From Candidatus Omnitrophota bacterium (GTDB taxonomy: Bacteria; Omnitrophota; Gorgyraeia; 2-01-FULL-45-10), in contig JAFGRN010000023.1 in assembly GCA_016935115.1 (NCBI GenBank), forward strand, positions 1 through 36,247: 36,247 nucleotides of DNA, read 5' to 3'. This document shows positions 7,671 through 17,408 of the stretch, in pieces; positions within the stretch are counted from its first letter, which is position 1; each line of letters begins with the position of its first letter. The position numbers and the translations under genes are program-made. A model generated the notes under the pieces. The model was given only the letters and a program-made list of their open reading frames with translations. It was not told the origin of the DNA and did no database searches.

Positions 7671-8692
7671 CGGGGCTTTCCGGCACCTTGCCTCCCGCCG
7701 TCTTCCAACCTCGCGAAGATCATCCTTCCGGCGGAAGTCTGCAACACGCTCGTAACGACAACTGTCACCGACTGCCCTATCAGGTGCCTGGAATTATCTA
7801 TTACGACCATGGTTCCGTCGTCGAGGTATGCTATGCCCTGATTATGCTCTTTGCCTTCCTTGCTGATCCTGACATCCATAGCTTCTCCAGGCAGCACTAC
7901 GGGCCTCAGGGCATTGGCAAGTTCATTTATGTTAAGCACGGTAATCCCCTGGAGCTCCGCTATCTTGTTAAGATTAAAATCATTCGTAAATACCTTAGCA
8001 CCGAGAAGTTTCGCCATCTTTACAAGTTTCGCGTCGACTTCTTTGATATCCGGAAAATCATCTTCCTGAATACGGACATCGAATTCGGGCGACTTCTGGA
8101 GCTTGTTCAATATGTCCAGCCCCCTCCTGCCGCGGTTACGCTTAAGGGAATCCTGCGAATCAGCTATCTGCTGCAGCTCTTTCAGGACGAAACGCGGTAT
8201 CACGAGCCTGCCTTCAACAAATTTGGTATGTAACATGTCCGCGATGCGGCCGTCTATGATGACGCTGGTATCCAGAAGTATAATATCGTCCTTCTTGTCC
8301 TGCCTGACAAACTTGACATAAGGGATTATAAGATTGAACTCATCCTTCCCCCTCATGGCTATTATCATTCCCAGATAGCAGAATATGAGTATAAGTATTA
8401 TCTGTATCGAGGCAAAGAGCTCAATCGACATCGGAATAAGGCGAAGTACGCTCGTCACAATCCACGCCATGAAGAACCCGAATATGAGCCCAAAGACCGC
8501 GGCCGATAGGTTCCGTATGGAGAATCTTCTCATGCCAAGTTCCAGAAGCATCACAAGAAGCGAGCCTATAATCCCTATGGCCGCTCCGACATAGGCGCCC
8601 CCCACGCTGAAAGCGGTAAGAAGCGAGCCTACATAGTAACCCACCACACCGCTTAAAAACATGAAGAAGAGACGTAGAAAAGTTATGGTCAT
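7667..8692 (-). CDS. yacL: YacL-like membrane PIN/TRAM-domain protein
   Basis: The N-terminal 110 residues hold about four membrane helices. They are followed by a PIN nuclease-fold domain with acidic residues in LDTSVIIDGRIADM, LKELQQIADS and TNDFNLNKIA. A C-terminal TRAM domain (about 60 residues, LPGEAMDVRISKEG onward) is an RNA-binding fold. The biological role of YacL proteins is not established. The ORF track starts at 8743 inside mlaD. I moved the start to ATG 8692 because AGGAGG lies 7 nt before it, giving 341 residues. Its place before ispD matches Firmicutes. Confidence 0.92.
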   Translation of the reverse strand: MTITFLRLFFMFLSGVVGYYVGSLLTAFSVGGAYVGAAIGIIGSLLVMLLELGMRRFSIRNLSAAVFGLIFGFFMAWIVTSVLRLIPMSIELFASIQIILILIFCYLGMIIAMRGKDEFNLIIPYVKFVRQDKKDDIILLDTSVIIDGRIADMLHTKFVEGRLVIPRFVLKELQQIADSQDSLKRNRGRRGLDILNKLQKSPEFDVRIQEDDFPDIKEVDAKLVKMAKLLGAKVFTNDFNLNKIAELQGITVLNINELANALRPVVLPGEAMDVRISKEGKEHNQGIAYLDDGTMVVIDNSRHLIGQSVTVVVTSVLQTSAGRMIFARLEDGGRQGAGKPR

Positions 8693-8709
8693 ATTTTTTC
8701 CTCCTGATA

Positions 8710-9381
8710 TCAATCTTCCCGCGGCCTGCTTAACAACTTCCACGGATGGCGCTTCAAATCCTCGCTGAAGTCTTTGAAATTAGTGCCGGTAGATTTAAGT
8801 TCCGCGCTGAAGTCCTTGAAGTTCCCTGTTATGGACTTTAAGTCATCGTACACCGCGTCTTCGGTCAAAAGTTTTCCTATCGTGCCCTCGCCCTTCTCGA
8901 GACGCTTCATAATAACACTTACGGAATCCGAAAGGCTGACCAGGTTCTCGGTAAGTTTTTCCATGATAACAGGATCCTTGCCGATGATGGTGGCTCCATC
9001 CTTAAGTATAGGGGCTCCGGGAGTCCCCGGGATTATCTCGAGATACTTTTCTCCCAGAAGACCCAGCGTATTGATCGTGACGGACGCATCCTCTTCGACT
9101 TTGGCATCGGACTCTATCCATGTGCGGACCTCGGCATGTGTTTTCTTATCCTCGTCACTATAAACAACTTTTACGCAGTCCACCCTTCCAACCTTGACAC
9201 CGGCAAGCCTTACGGGGGACGCCGCGGACAGGCCGCTCGCGAAATCAAACTTAACCGTTATGGTATATCCTGCTTTTGAAAGATTGATATCGCCTATAGA
9301 AAAGATTATAAGGAATCCGATCGCGATACCGACCAGTATAAATGTGCCTACCTTAAGCTCGAACGTCCTAGTGATCTCCAT
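8710..9381 (-). CDS. mlaD: MlaD-like MCE-domain lipid-transport protein
   Basis: The protein has one N-terminal membrane helix (about residues 10-30) and one MCE domain (about 38-115) containing SGLSAASPVRLAGVKVGRV and LLGEKYLEI. A periplasmic helical tail holds a duplicated segment, SITGNFKDFSAELKS then STGTNFKDFSEDLKR, and ends in RHPWKLLSRP, a tail often seen in single-domain MCE proteins. MCE proteins form hexameric rings that carry lipids across the periplasm. A good ribosome-binding site (AAAGGAG) precedes the ATG. It follows mlaF by 27 nt, so the module is encoded in the order E-F-D. Confidence 0.93.
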   Translation of the reverse strand: MEITRTFELKVGTFILVGIAIGFLIIFSIGDINLSKAGYTITVKFDFASGLSAASPVRLAGVKVGRVDCVKVVYSDEDKKTHAEVRTWIESDAKVEEDASVTINTLGLLGEKYLEIIPGTPGAPILKDGATIIGKDPVIMEKLTENLVSLSDSVSVIMKRLEKGEGTIGKLLTEDAVYDDLKSITGNFKDFSAELKSTGTNFKDFSEDLKRHPWKLLSRPRED

Positions 9382-9408
9382 TTTTCTCCTTTCGGATTTT
9401 TATTGTAT

Positions 9409-10185
9409 TTAGATCAGATGCTCGAAATCTATGCCTTCCGTTATAGGCCCTTTACTGGCGCCTGTAATGAACTGCCTGACGATCGGGTCCTTCGTATGCT
9501 TGATCTCTTCCGGAGTGCCCGATGCTATTATCTTCCCGTTATAAAGCATAGCCATCCTATCGCCTATCTTGTACGCGCTGGTCATGTCGTGCGTAACCGC
9601 GATCGATGTTACCTTTAACTTATTATGCAACTCTACGATAAGGTCATTGATTGAGTCGCCCATTATAGGATCGACGCCTGTCGTCGGTTCATCATAAAGT
9701 ATTATCTGCGGCCTAAGGGCTATCGCCCTGGCAAGCCCCACCCTCTTCCTCATTCCTCCCGACAATTCCGCCGGCTTCTTATCTTCTATATCGCGAAGCC
9801 CGACAAGCGACAGGCACTCTTTGACTCTCTTCTCTATTTCGTTGCTCGTGGCATTAGTATGTTCTATCATGCTGAACGCGACATTTTCTAGTACATTCAG
9901 CGAATCGAAGAGAGCCGCGCCCTGAAATAGCATACCGAACTTCATCCTGAGCGCGCTTAAGGCCTTCTCGTCCATGGCGGTGATATCCTTGCCATCGATC
10001 AGAATATGCCCCGAATCGGGCCTGAGCAGGCCTATTATATGCTTCAAAAGAACACTCTTACCGCATCCCGAACGGCCTATTATAACAGTGGTCTCCCCCG
10101 TATTTATAGTCAGGTTCACTCCGTCCAGCACACGGTGGCCGTTGAACGACTTCGTAACATTTTTTATCTCTATCATCTTGGGCAT
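9409..10185 (-). CDS. mlaF: MlaF-like ABC transporter ATPase
   Basis: This is the cytoplasmic ATPase of an MCE lipid transporter. The Walker A motif is GRSGCGKS (residues 37-44), the Q-loop is FQGAALFDSL, the ABC signature is LSGGM with KRVGLARA, Walker B is IILYDEPTTGVDP and the H-loop is VTHDM. The text ALFDSLNVLENVAF is typical of MlaF rather than other ABC ATPases. It starts 1 nt after the mlaE stop, with AGGAAG as ribosome-binding site. Length (258 residues) is normal. Confidence 0.95.
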   Translation of the reverse strand: MPKMIEIKNVTKSFNGHRVLDGVNLTINTGETTVIIGRSGCGKSVLLKHIIGLLRPDSGHILIDGKDITAMDEKALSALRMKFGMLFQGAALFDSLNVLENVAFSMIEHTNATSNEIEKRVKECLSLVGLRDIEDKKPAELSGGMRKRVGLARAIALRPQIILYDEPTTGVDPIMGDSINDLIVELHNKLKVTSIAVTHDMTSAYKIGDRMAMLYNGKIIASGTPEEIKHTKDPIVRQFITGASKGPITEGIDFEHLI

Positions 10186-10186
10186 C

Positions 10187-10990
10187 TTATCTTCCTATGA
10201 AGTAGAAGAGCGCTGTCAGGAAACAATCCGACGCTATTATCAATATAAAACTGGTAACTACGCTCGCCGTAGTAGACCGCCCCACGCCCTCGGCTCCCCC
10301 CTCGGTAGTCATGCCCTCATAACATGCCACTATGCAGACTATGACCGCAAAGACCACGCTCTTTATGAGCCCGGTCCAGATATCCTTGTACTTTAGGGGA
10401 TCCCACGTGTTTTTCATGTACATGGCATGTGAAATACCAAGTTTATAGACACCTATCAGATAACCTCCCATGATACCTATCAGGTCCGCATATAATGTAA
10501 GGATCGGCACCATGATAACTAGCGCCAGGAATCGCGGAACGACAAGATATTTCACCGGATTAGTCGCGAGCGTCTCGAGGGCATCGATCTGCTCGGTCAC
10601 CTTCATCGTGCCCAGTTCTGCCGTGATCGAGGCGCCTACCCTGCCCGCCACTATAAGCGCCGTAAGCACCGGGGCAAGCTCCCTTGTCATTGAAAACGCT
10701 ACAAGGGACGCTATATACATCTCCGCCGCGAAACGTTGCAGCTGGTAAGCGCTCTGAAGAGCCAGCACCATGCCGGTAAACATGCTTATCATCGAAACGA
10801 TGGGAAAGCTGTCAACGCCGATTTTAGACATCTGCTCAATCGTCTGCCTTGTCCTAAGCGGCGGTATCGGTATCCAGAAAAGCGTCTGCACCATCAATAT
10901 CGATACGCCCCCGGCATACCGGACGATATCGATAAACCTGTGCCCCAGGCCTCCCGCGATCCGCGCCAACGTAGATATTATCGCTCTCAT
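10187..10990 (-). CDS. mlaE: MlaE-like ABC transporter permease
   Basis: This is an integral inner-membrane permease of the MlaE family. Motifs include SMFTGMVLALQ, MTRELAPVLTALIVAGRVGA, ELGTMKVTEQIDALE and TEGGAEGVGRSTTASVV. The ORF track begins at a TTG (11017) inside the upstream gene. I favour the ATG at 10990, 4 nt after the upstream stop, giving 267 residues, close to the usual family length. Neither start has a strong ribosome-binding site, so re-initiation after the TamB/AsmA-like gene is plausible. Confidence 0.93.
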   Translation of the reverse strand: MRAIISTLARIAGGLGHRFIDIVRYAGGVSILMVQTLFWIPIPPLRTRQTIEQMSKIGVDSFPIVSMISMFTGMVLALQSAYQLQRFAAEMYIASLVAFSMTRELAPVLTALIVAGRVGASITAELGTMKVTEQIDALETLATNPVKYLVVPRFLALVIMVPILTLYADLIGIMGGYLIGVYKLGISHAMYMKNTWDPLKYKDIWTGLIKSVVFAVIVCIVACYEGMTTEGGAEGVGRSTTASVVTSFILIIASDCFLTALFYFIGR

Positions 10991-10994
10991 ATTT

Positions 10995-12458
10995 TTAGAA
11001 TTTATCCTTATGTTCAAACCCGAAAAAATCTTTATCCTGGCCGACCATCAGCTTCAGGCTGTCGTTCTGGTAAAAATTGTAATCGAGGCGTATCTCATCC
11101 GTATCTTTAAGACTCTCGTCTATCGCGCCTTCTTTTACAAATGTCTTATAGACAAAACCGAAACCTCCGGCAAGATTCTTCTTCATCTCTATCTCTTTCG
11201 AATCTTTACCGCTGGTCAAACTCCATTCGTCCCATGCTATGGCGGAATCGTCGGTAATGAGCCTGATATGATCGAACATGCAGTCTTTTCCGGCCAGCCG
11301 GAGATCAAGCTCGCCGGCAAGGTCAAAATATCCGCTCTTCCGCGTCACCCTGGTGTCCTCTATCTTAAGGAAAGGGAGCTCGCCCTTGAGATTGGCCGTC
11401 AGATAATCAAAGTCCAGAGGCCCCATAGTCCCGGTCTTGATATCGAAACAGGAATCTATCCTGATCTTTTTCACCGGGCCTTTAAGTTCAAACTTGCCGT
11501 TCATCGTACCTGTAAGTATAGATATAGCCTCCTTCTTGCCTAATGCCAGCATGAGCCAGCTCAGGCTAAGATTATTGACCAGTATCGTCAAGTCAACGGA
11601 TTCGGGATATCTTAAGGATACCTTCCCGTAAGTTTTAAAAGTTTCGCCCAAAGTCAGGCTCGACAGCTCTACCAGCTCTTTCGTTGCCTTATATGATGCC
11701 TTTACGTCAAGAAACGGCTTAAAATTCAACATCAATTTGCTCGCTTCAAACTCCCCTTCCATGGAATCGGGCACTGCCGGATTGGAGCTCTTTACCAGCC
11801 TGTTCCTGAAAACAGCATCGCATGAGATATTTAATCCGTACAATTTGAGATTATCGACTTTAAGATTTACAATTAACGGTTTATCCGGCGCTATCGTTCC
11901 GAATGCCCTGATGGATCCCGTGCCGGCATATTCGCGCGTAATCTCCACATCGAACAGATCGCCTTTGATCGACCCCGCGAATTTTATCTTCTCCCCGCCG
12001 CGCAATACCAGGTAGCCGTCAATTTTAGAGTCTGCCAGACTGCCATACAATCCGGCAAAACCTTTTATATCGGCGTTATTCAGCGAAAAATTAACATACG
12101 TCCAAGAATCCCTGTTAAGAAGCGGCGGTAATCCTCCGCCTCCCGCCGCCCTGATAATATCTTTGATATAGTAGTTAGTGCGTATGTTATCGATCACCAG
12201 GCTTTGCGTAAGCCGCATGGCATTGGCTCTGCCTATCCGTATATCATTTATAACGATCGGATGAATAAGTCCGCCGTCGATCGAACCTATTGAGAACTTT
12301 ATGCCTCCACCCAGCGCTTCCTCGACCCTTGCCTCCGCCAGGCTCTTGAGCTGCGGAATCAGATCTTCGATCCTGCTCTCCACAAATGCCATAAAACACA
12401 CGATGCAGAGTAGTGCCAGTATTATCTTAAACCGTCTTCTGGTCCTGATGTGGCGCAT
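10995..12458 (-). CDS. TamB/AsmA-like repeating beta-groove protein (tentative)
   Basis: I do not recognise a close family member, but the architecture is informative. A basic N-terminus and one membrane helix (residues 10-26) are followed by about 450 residues of alternating hydrophobic and polar beta-strand-like sequence. Examples are FSIGSIDGGLIHPIVINDIRIG, LIVNLKVDNLKLYGLNISCD and YFDLAGELDLRLAG. This is the pattern of AsmA/TamB/DUF748-type proteins that bridge membranes as lipid grooves. The C-terminus ends in a strand closing with Phe (FFGFEHKDKF), resembling an outer-membrane beta signal or the TamB C-terminal domain. It lies 13 nt after clpC and 4 nt before mlaE, suggesting a periplasm-spanning partner of the MCE transporter. 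Confidence 0.6.
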   Translation of the reverse strand: MRHIRTRRRFKIILALLCIVCFMAFVESRIEDLIPQLKSLAEARVEEALGGGIKFSIGSIDGGLIHPIVINDIRIGRANAMRLTQSLVIDNIRTNYYIKDIIRAAGGGGLPPLLNRDSWTYVNFSLNNADIKGFAGLYGSLADSKIDGYLVLRGGEKIKFAGSIKGDLFDVEITREYAGTGSIRAFGTIAPDKPLIVNLKVDNLKLYGLNISCDAVFRNRLVKSSNPAVPDSMEGEFEASKLMLNFKPFLDVKASYKATKELVELSSLTLGETFKTYGKVSLRYPESVDLTILVNNLSLSWLMLALGKKEAISILTGTMNGKFELKGPVKKIRIDSCFDIKTGTMGPLDFDYLTANLKGELPFLKIEDTRVTRKSGYFDLAGELDLRLAGKDCMFDHIRLITDDSAIAWDEWSLTSGKDSKEIEMKKNLAGGFGFVYKTFVKEGAIDESLKDTDEIRLDYNFYQNDSLKLMVGQDKDFFGFEHKDKF

Positions 12459-12471
12459 ATCTTCCCGTAAG

Positions 12472-14901
12472 CTAAGCGGTATCGAATATCAGATGGTCCA
12501 CTTTTGCCGTTACCTTCGCAGTACCACCCTTCTTAAAAGTGCCTTTTATTATCTCTTCCGCCAGCGGATCTTCAAGAAAACGCTGTATCGTCCTCTTGAG
12601 CGGCCTCGCCCCCAGCTGTTTATCAAAACCTTTTTCGATAAGAAAATCTTTTGCCTCTTTCGTCAACTCTATTTTTATGTTCTGGTCCTTCAGGCGCGAT
12701 TCGACGTCTTTTATCTCAAGCTCAACGATATGTTCCAGATCCTCCTTTGTAAGAGACCTGAATACTATTATATCGTCAACCCTGTTCAAAAACTCCGGCT
12801 TGAAAGCCCTCTTGACCTCATCCAGAAGCCTCTCCTTCATGCCCTGGTATGTGACATCCTCGCTCTGTGACTTGAAGCCTATCGAACCCTGTTTCTTCAG
12901 CATCTCGGCGCCGATATTGGACGTCATGATGATTATAGTATTCTTAAAATCGACTTTCCTGCCAAAAGAATCAGTAAGGCGTCCTTCCTCGAACATCTGC
13001 AAAAGAAGGTTAAATACGTCGGCGTGCGCCTTTTCTATCTCATCTAGAAGTACCACTGAATACGGCCTGCGCCTGACCTTCTCGGTCAACTGCCCGCCTT
13101 CTTCATAGCCGACATACCCGGGAGGCGCTCCGACCAGCCTGGATACATTGAACTTCTCCATATATTCCGACATATCGATCTGTATGATAGCATCCTCATC
13201 GCCGAACATGAACTCTGCGAGAGCCTTCGCGATCAGGGTCTTCCCGACCCCGGTCGGCCCGAGAAATACGAACGAGCCTATAGGCCTCCTCGGGTCCTTT
13301 ATGCCTGCGCGCGAACGCCTGACCGCGTGCGCGATCGCGGATATGGCCTCGTCCTGGCCTATGACGCGCTTATGCAGGGCCTCTTCCATCTTTAAGAACT
13401 TATCCTGTTCTTTCTCCTCAAGTTTAACTATGGGTATGCCCGTTATCTTTGACACTATTACGGCGATATCATCCGCCACCACTTTGGGCTCGAACTTGCC
13501 CTTCGATTCTTTCCACTCCCGTTTTGTTTTATTCAATTCGTCCTTAAGTTTCCTCTCCTCGTCCCGGAATTTTGCCGCCTTTTCGAAGTCCTGGTTCTTT
13601 ACAGCCGCCTCTTTTTCCTGGCGTACAACTACTACCTTATCCTCGACGCTCTTGACATCCGGAGGAGCGGTCATCACTGAGAGACGCGAACGCGCGCCGG
13701 CCTCATCTATGAGATCTATAGCCTTATCCGGAAGATATCTGCCGCTTATATACCTGTCCGACAGCTTGGCCGCCGCCTCGAGCGCTTCGTCGGTAAACTT
13801 GACGCGATGATGAGCTTCATACTTGTCACGCAGGCCTTTTAATATCTCTATGGTTTCGTCAACGCTCGGCGGCTCGACCATGATGGTTTGAAACCGGCGT
13901 TCAAGAGCCGCGTCTTTTTCAATATGCTTCCTGTATTCATCCAGGGTGGTCGCTCCTATGCATTGGATCTCTCCCCTGGAGAGCGCCGGTTTCATTATAT
14001 TGGACGCATCAATAGCTCCCTCGGCGCCGCCGGCGCCTACCAGCGTATGGAGCTCGTCAATAAATATTATTATGTCCTCGGAACGCTTTATCTCATCCAT
14101 TACCGCCTTTATTCTCTCCTCAAACTGCCCCCTGTACTTCGTCCCTGCCACCATCAGGGCAAGATCGAGTATGATCATGCGTTTATTCTTCAGCACTTCC
14201 GGCACTTCCCCTGTAACGATCATCTCGGCGAGCCCTTCAACGATGGCGGTCTTACCAACACCGGCCTCACCGAGCAACACGGGATTGTTCTTAGTGCGCC
14301 TCGACAGTATCTGTATTACACGCTCTATCTCGTTTTTCCTTCCTATCACCGGGTCAAGCTTGTTCTCTTTGGCCAGTTTGGTAAGATCGCGGCCGAAAGC
14401 GTCGAGCGCCGGCGTCTTGGCAGGCGATACTTTCTGGCCCATTTCGTATCCCGGCACTTCGGAACCAAGAAGGTTCATGACCTCTTCTCTCACCTTATCA
14501 AGCTCCAGGCCCAGGTTCATAAGTACCTGGGAAGCGACACCTTCTCCTTCCCTTATGAGCCCGAGAAGAAGATGTTCGGTCCCGATATAATTATGGCCAA
14601 GGGTGCGCGCTTCGTCTATCGCGAGCTCTATGACTTTCTTGGCTTTTGGGGTAAAGGGAAGATCTCCGGAAACCACGGTCGCGGGCCCGGGCTGTACCAG
14701 TTTTTCAACTTCAATGCGTATCTTATCCGAACTTAAGCCAAAACTCGCCAAAACAGCGGCAGCAACGCCTTCGCCTTCACGAACTAATCCCAGCAGGATG
14801 TGCTCTGTCCCTATGTAGTCATGATTGAACCTTTTGGCTTCTTCTTTCGCCAGCAATATGACCTTACGCGCTCTTTCGGTAAAACGGTTAAACATCGGCA
14901 T
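12472..14901 (-). CDS. clpC: ClpC AAA+ unfoldase
   Basis: ClpC feeds substrates to the ClpP protease. Two Clp_N repeats (about residues 5-145) contain paired IGTEH motifs. Glu33 and Glu109 align with the two Bacillus ClpC glutamates (E32, E106) that bind phosphoarginine. AAA1 has Walker A GEAGVGKT (211-218); a UVR-type coiled segment ([21 protein letters not shown]) lies in the middle domain; AAA2 has GPTGVGKT. The SIGFKSQ loop fits the IGF-type ClpP contact. At 809 residues it is full length. It follows mcsB by 25 nt, as in Firmicutes. clpP is not in the window. Confidence 0.97.
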   Translation of the reverse strand: MPMFNRFTERARKVILLAKEEAKRFNHDYIGTEHILLGLVREGEGVAAAVLASFGLSSDKIRIEVEKLVQPGPATVVSGDLPFTPKAKKVIELAIDEARTLGHNYIGTEHLLLGLIREGEGVASQVLMNLGLELDKVREEVMNLLGSEVPGYEMGQKVSPAKTPALDAFGRDLTKLAKENKLDPVIGRKNEIERVIQILSRRTKNNPVLLGEAGVGKTAIVEGLAEMIVTGEVPEVLKNKRMIILDLALMVAGTKYRGQFEERIKAVMDEIKRSEDIIIFIDELHTLVGAGGAEGAIDASNIMKPALSRGEIQCIGATTLDEYRKHIEKDAALERRFQTIMVEPPSVDETIEILKGLRDKYEAHHRVKFTDEALEAAAKLSDRYISGRYLPDKAIDLIDEAGARSRLSVMTAPPDVKSVEDKVVVVRQEKEAAVKNQDFEKAAKFRDEERKLKDELNKTKREWKESKGKFEPKVVADDIAVIVSKITGIPIVKLEEKEQDKFLKMEEALHKRVIGQDEAISAIAHAVRRSRAGIKDPRRPIGSFVFLGPTGVGKTLIAKALAEFMFGDEDAIIQIDMSEYMEKFNVSRLVGAPPGYVGYEEGGQLTEKVRRRPYSVVLLDEIEKAHADVFNLLLQMFEEGRLTDSFGRKVDFKNTIIIMTSNIGAEMLKKQGSIGFKSQSEDVTYQGMKERLLDEVKRAFKPEFLNRVDDIIVFRSLTKEDLEHIVELEIKDVESRLKDQNIKIELTKEAKDFLIEKGFDKQLGARPLKRTIQRFLEDPLAEEIIKGTFKKGGTAKVTAKVDHLIFDTA

Positions 14902-14926
14902 TATTGATTATCCTCCGTCGACGTAT

Positions 14927-15973
14927 TTATTTTATATTCTTCCTGATAAGGCTTGCGCGCTTCACGTCACGCTCGTTAGAATTAAGCGGTTTCCCTTCAA
15001 GTTTCTGTAAATGCGCCGGCTGGGTCTGAATAAACAGTTCATTTACCATCCTGCGGTCGAGATTCTTTATAACTCCGAGATCCACCCCAAGCCTTATAGC
15101 GGAGAGAAGCGTTATCGTCTCATTGCTTGATATTATGTGGGCGCTCCTTAGCGTTCCGTATGCCCTCGAAACTCGGTCAATAAGAGCTTCCTTATTCTTT
15201 GCCACAAGCGATTCCCTCATAGCCTCTTCGCGCCGCACAGCCTGATTTATTATCCTGTCTATACTGTCAACTATGTCATTCTCCGTCATGCCCATAGAGG
15301 CCTGGTTCGAGACCTGGAAGATATTTCCAGTCGCTTCGGTTCCTTCGCCGTAAAACCCGCGTATATTCAGTCCCAGCTTCGCTATCGCCTGGAGTATCTT
15401 ATTGATCTGGCCCACAAATACCAAAGCCGGCAAGTGAAGCATAACCGATCCCCTCAGGCCGGTCCCCGCATTGGTCGGGCATGCCGTAAGATATCCCCAT
15501 TTGGCCGAATACGCATAAGGCAGTCTCTTTGAAAGATCCGTATCTATACTATCTATGATCCTCCAGCATTCTTTCAGATTCAGCCCCGACTGCAATACCT
15601 GGATCCTAAGATGGTCCTCCTCATTTATCATGACGCTTACGATCTCTTTCGGATCCACTATCAGGCCCTTGTAATCCGTATTCTTCGCATGTTCCGGGCT
15701 CATCAGGTGCCGTTCGACCAGAAAAAGCCTGTCGACCTCGCTCAAATCCTTCAGCCGAAAGAAGGTGGCGCCCCTAAGGAAATTTGTCGAAAGCGCGGCA
15801 TCCCTGACTTCATTGAGCACTGCTTCGAGCTGCCTGCTGTCTGACCTGTTCGAGAACGGCGCCTTATCCAGATTGCGCGCAAGGCGCATGCGGGACGACA
15901 TCACTATATCCGCATTGGGGCCCGTGCCCTTCAGCCATTCGCTGTCCTGTTTCATAAGATCGTCAATCGTCAT
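14927..15973 (-). CDS. mcsB: protein-arginine kinase McsB
   Basis: McsB phosphorylates arginine side chains, marking proteins for ClpC-ClpP. It has the guanidino-kinase fold. The NEEDH motif (117-121, catalytic Glu119), the active-site Cys165 in ACPTNAGTG and Glu210 in FYGEGTEATGN are all present. The C-terminal RDVKRA (335-340) matches the RDxxRA allosteric phosphoarginine-sensing motif of true McsB, which metabolic creatine and arginine kinases lack. At 348 residues it has bacterial McsB length, without the N-terminal domain of creatine kinases. Its ATG overlaps the mcsA stop by one base (TAATG). Confidence 0.97.
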   Translation of the reverse strand: MTIDDLMKQDSEWLKGTGPNADIVMSSRMRLARNLDKAPFSNRSDSRQLEAVLNEVRDAALSTNFLRGATFFRLKDLSEVDRLFLVERHLMSPEHAKNTDYKGLIVDPKEIVSVMINEEDHLRIQVLQSGLNLKECWRIIDSIDTDLSKRLPYAYSAKWGYLTACPTNAGTGLRGSVMLHLPALVFVGQINKILQAIAKLGLNIRGFYGEGTEATGNIFQVSNQASMGMTENDIVDSIDRIINQAVRREEAMRESLVAKNKEALIDRVSRAYGTLRSAHIISSNETITLLSAIRLGVDLGVIKNLDRRMVNELFIQTQPAHLQKLEGKPLNSNERDVKRASLIRKNIK

Positions 15974-16482
15974 TATTTCCCGCCGTTTAACTTCATCTTC
16001 TCGTTTATAGCCCTTATCTTATCCCTGATCTTTGCCGCATCCTCGAACTCCTCGGCGCTTATCGCCTTCTCCAGCTTCGCTTTCAGATCCTGCAGCTCAA
16101 TATGCTCACTCGCTATCTCTCCTGACATAAGTGGGACCTTTCCTATGTGACGGTTCGCGCCATGTATCCTTTTAAGCAGAGGATCTAGCTGCTTCTTGAA
16201 AGCTTCATAACAATTACCGCACCCCAGACGGCCTACCTTCTTAAAATCCTGATATGTAAAACCGCAGGAAGGGCATTTTATCGCGTTCATAGCCGCAGGC
16301 TCTAAATTCGAGCCGAGATCCGCCAGGCCTGACATGAGGTCATTTAGGCCAAAGTGCTCCTCCATCTCAGCGCCTTTCTCCCTGGCGCAATTTTCGCAAA
16401 GGTGCAGCTTCGTCATTTTGTCATTCACTATTTCCGTAAGATGAACCGTCGCTTCAACTTTGCCGCAGATATCGCATAACAT
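15973..16482 (-). CDS. mcsA: McsA, zinc-binding activator of McsB
   Basis: McsA activates McsB kinase. Four CxxC pairs are visible, at Cys3/6, 29/32, 70/73 and 88/91, forming two treble-clef-like zinc sites. A C-terminal UVR motif follows (about residues 133-166, LEKAISAEEFEDAAKIRDKIR). Length (169 residues) is close to Firmicutes McsA. It starts 30 nt after ilvE with GGGGAG as ribosome-binding site. In Bacillus the upstream gene would be the repressor ctsR; here it is ilvE and no CtsR homologue is seen. Confidence 0.95.
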   Translation of the reverse strand: MLCDICGKVEATVHLTEIVNDKMTKLHLCENCAREKGAEMEEHFGLNDLMSGLADLGSNLEPAAMNAIKCPSCGFTYQDFKKVGRLGCGNCYEAFKKQLDPLLKRIHGANRHIGKVPLMSGEIASEHIELQDLKAKLEKAISAEEFEDAAKIRDKIRAINEKMKLNGGK

Positions 16483-16512
16483 ACGAAAAGCGCTCCCCGG
16501 ATTAACGGCGCC

Positions 16513-17379
16513 CTAATACCTGACGCCGTCTACCTTTGTCAATTTTTTAAACTCTTCCATAAGCCTCAGCGTAATACTGCCCGGCTTCGACCCTTTAATG
16601 ACTTTATCGTCGATCATGATAACCGGGATTATCTCGGCTGCGGTGCCGGTAAGGAATACTTCATCGGCCGAATAGAGGTCATCCGGCCTGATCATCTTCT
16701 CGCTGAAAGTTATACCCGTTTTTCGGGCTATATCTATCACCACCGCGCGCGTAATTCCTTCAAGCGCCCCCACGCTGACCGGAGGAGTAAAAAGGTTTCC
16801 GGCCTTCACCATAAACACATTATCTCCCGTGCATTCAGCGACATAGCCGTCGCTGGTAAGCATCAATGCCTCTTCAACGCCATATTTTATCGCGTCGATC
16901 TTGGCAAGGATGTTATTGAGATAGTTCAGGCTCTTTATCCGCGGATCGAGCGCCTGAGGCAGATTACGCCGCGTAACGGCAGTTACTATCTTAAGCCCAT
17001 TCTGGTAAAACTCTTTCGGGTAAAGGGTGATCCTGTCGGTGATAATAAAGATCGTGGGCTTCTTGCATTTTCTCGGATCGAGGCCTAAATCACCGGGCCC
17101 TCTGGTAACTACAAGCCTGATATAGGCATCCTTCAGGTTATTTGCCCTGAGGGTTATGACTACCGCGTCGGCCATGTCCGACCTGGTAATCGGTATGTTC
17201 AATTGAATGGCACCCGCAGATTTGTAAAGCCTCTCTATGTGCTCCTTAAGCCTGAAGACAAGGCCATTATACGTACGAATCCCCTCGAAAACGCCGTCGC
17301 CGTATAGAAGGCCGTGGTCAAAAACCGAAATTACGGCCTTATCCTTCTCTACGAGGGCCCCATCCAAGTATATCTTCAT
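16513..17379 (-). CDS. ilvE: branched-chain amino acid aminotransferase (class IV)
   Basis: This PLP enzyme of fold type IV transfers amino groups to branched-chain 2-oxo acids. GDGVFEGIRTYNG is the IlvE-type N-terminal motif, the PLP lysine is in RIKSLNYLNN, and ECTGDNVFMVK and LTGTAAEIIPV complete the signature. At 288 residues it is normal. D-amino-acid aminotransferase is a close relative, but FEGIR favours IlvE. It is the promoter-proximal gene of the long operon, about 22 nt from the likely transcription start. It is not an expected partner of mcsA. Confidence 0.88.
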   Translation of the reverse strand: MKIYLDGALVEKDKAVISVFDHGLLYGDGVFEGIRTYNGLVFRLKEHIERLYKSAGAIQLNIPITRSDMADAVVITLRANNLKDAYIRLVVTRGPGDLGLDPRKCKKPTIFIITDRITLYPKEFYQNGLKIVTAVTRRNLPQALDPRIKSLNYLNNILAKIDAIKYGVEEALMLTSDGYVAECTGDNVFMVKAGNLFTPPVSVGALEGITRAVVIDIARKTGITFSEKMIRPDDLYSADEVFLTGTAAEIIPVIMIDDKVIKGSKPGSITLRLMEEFKKLTKVDGVRY

Positions 17380-17408
17380 CTTTTATATTCCCCTAATATT
17401 GAGTAATT

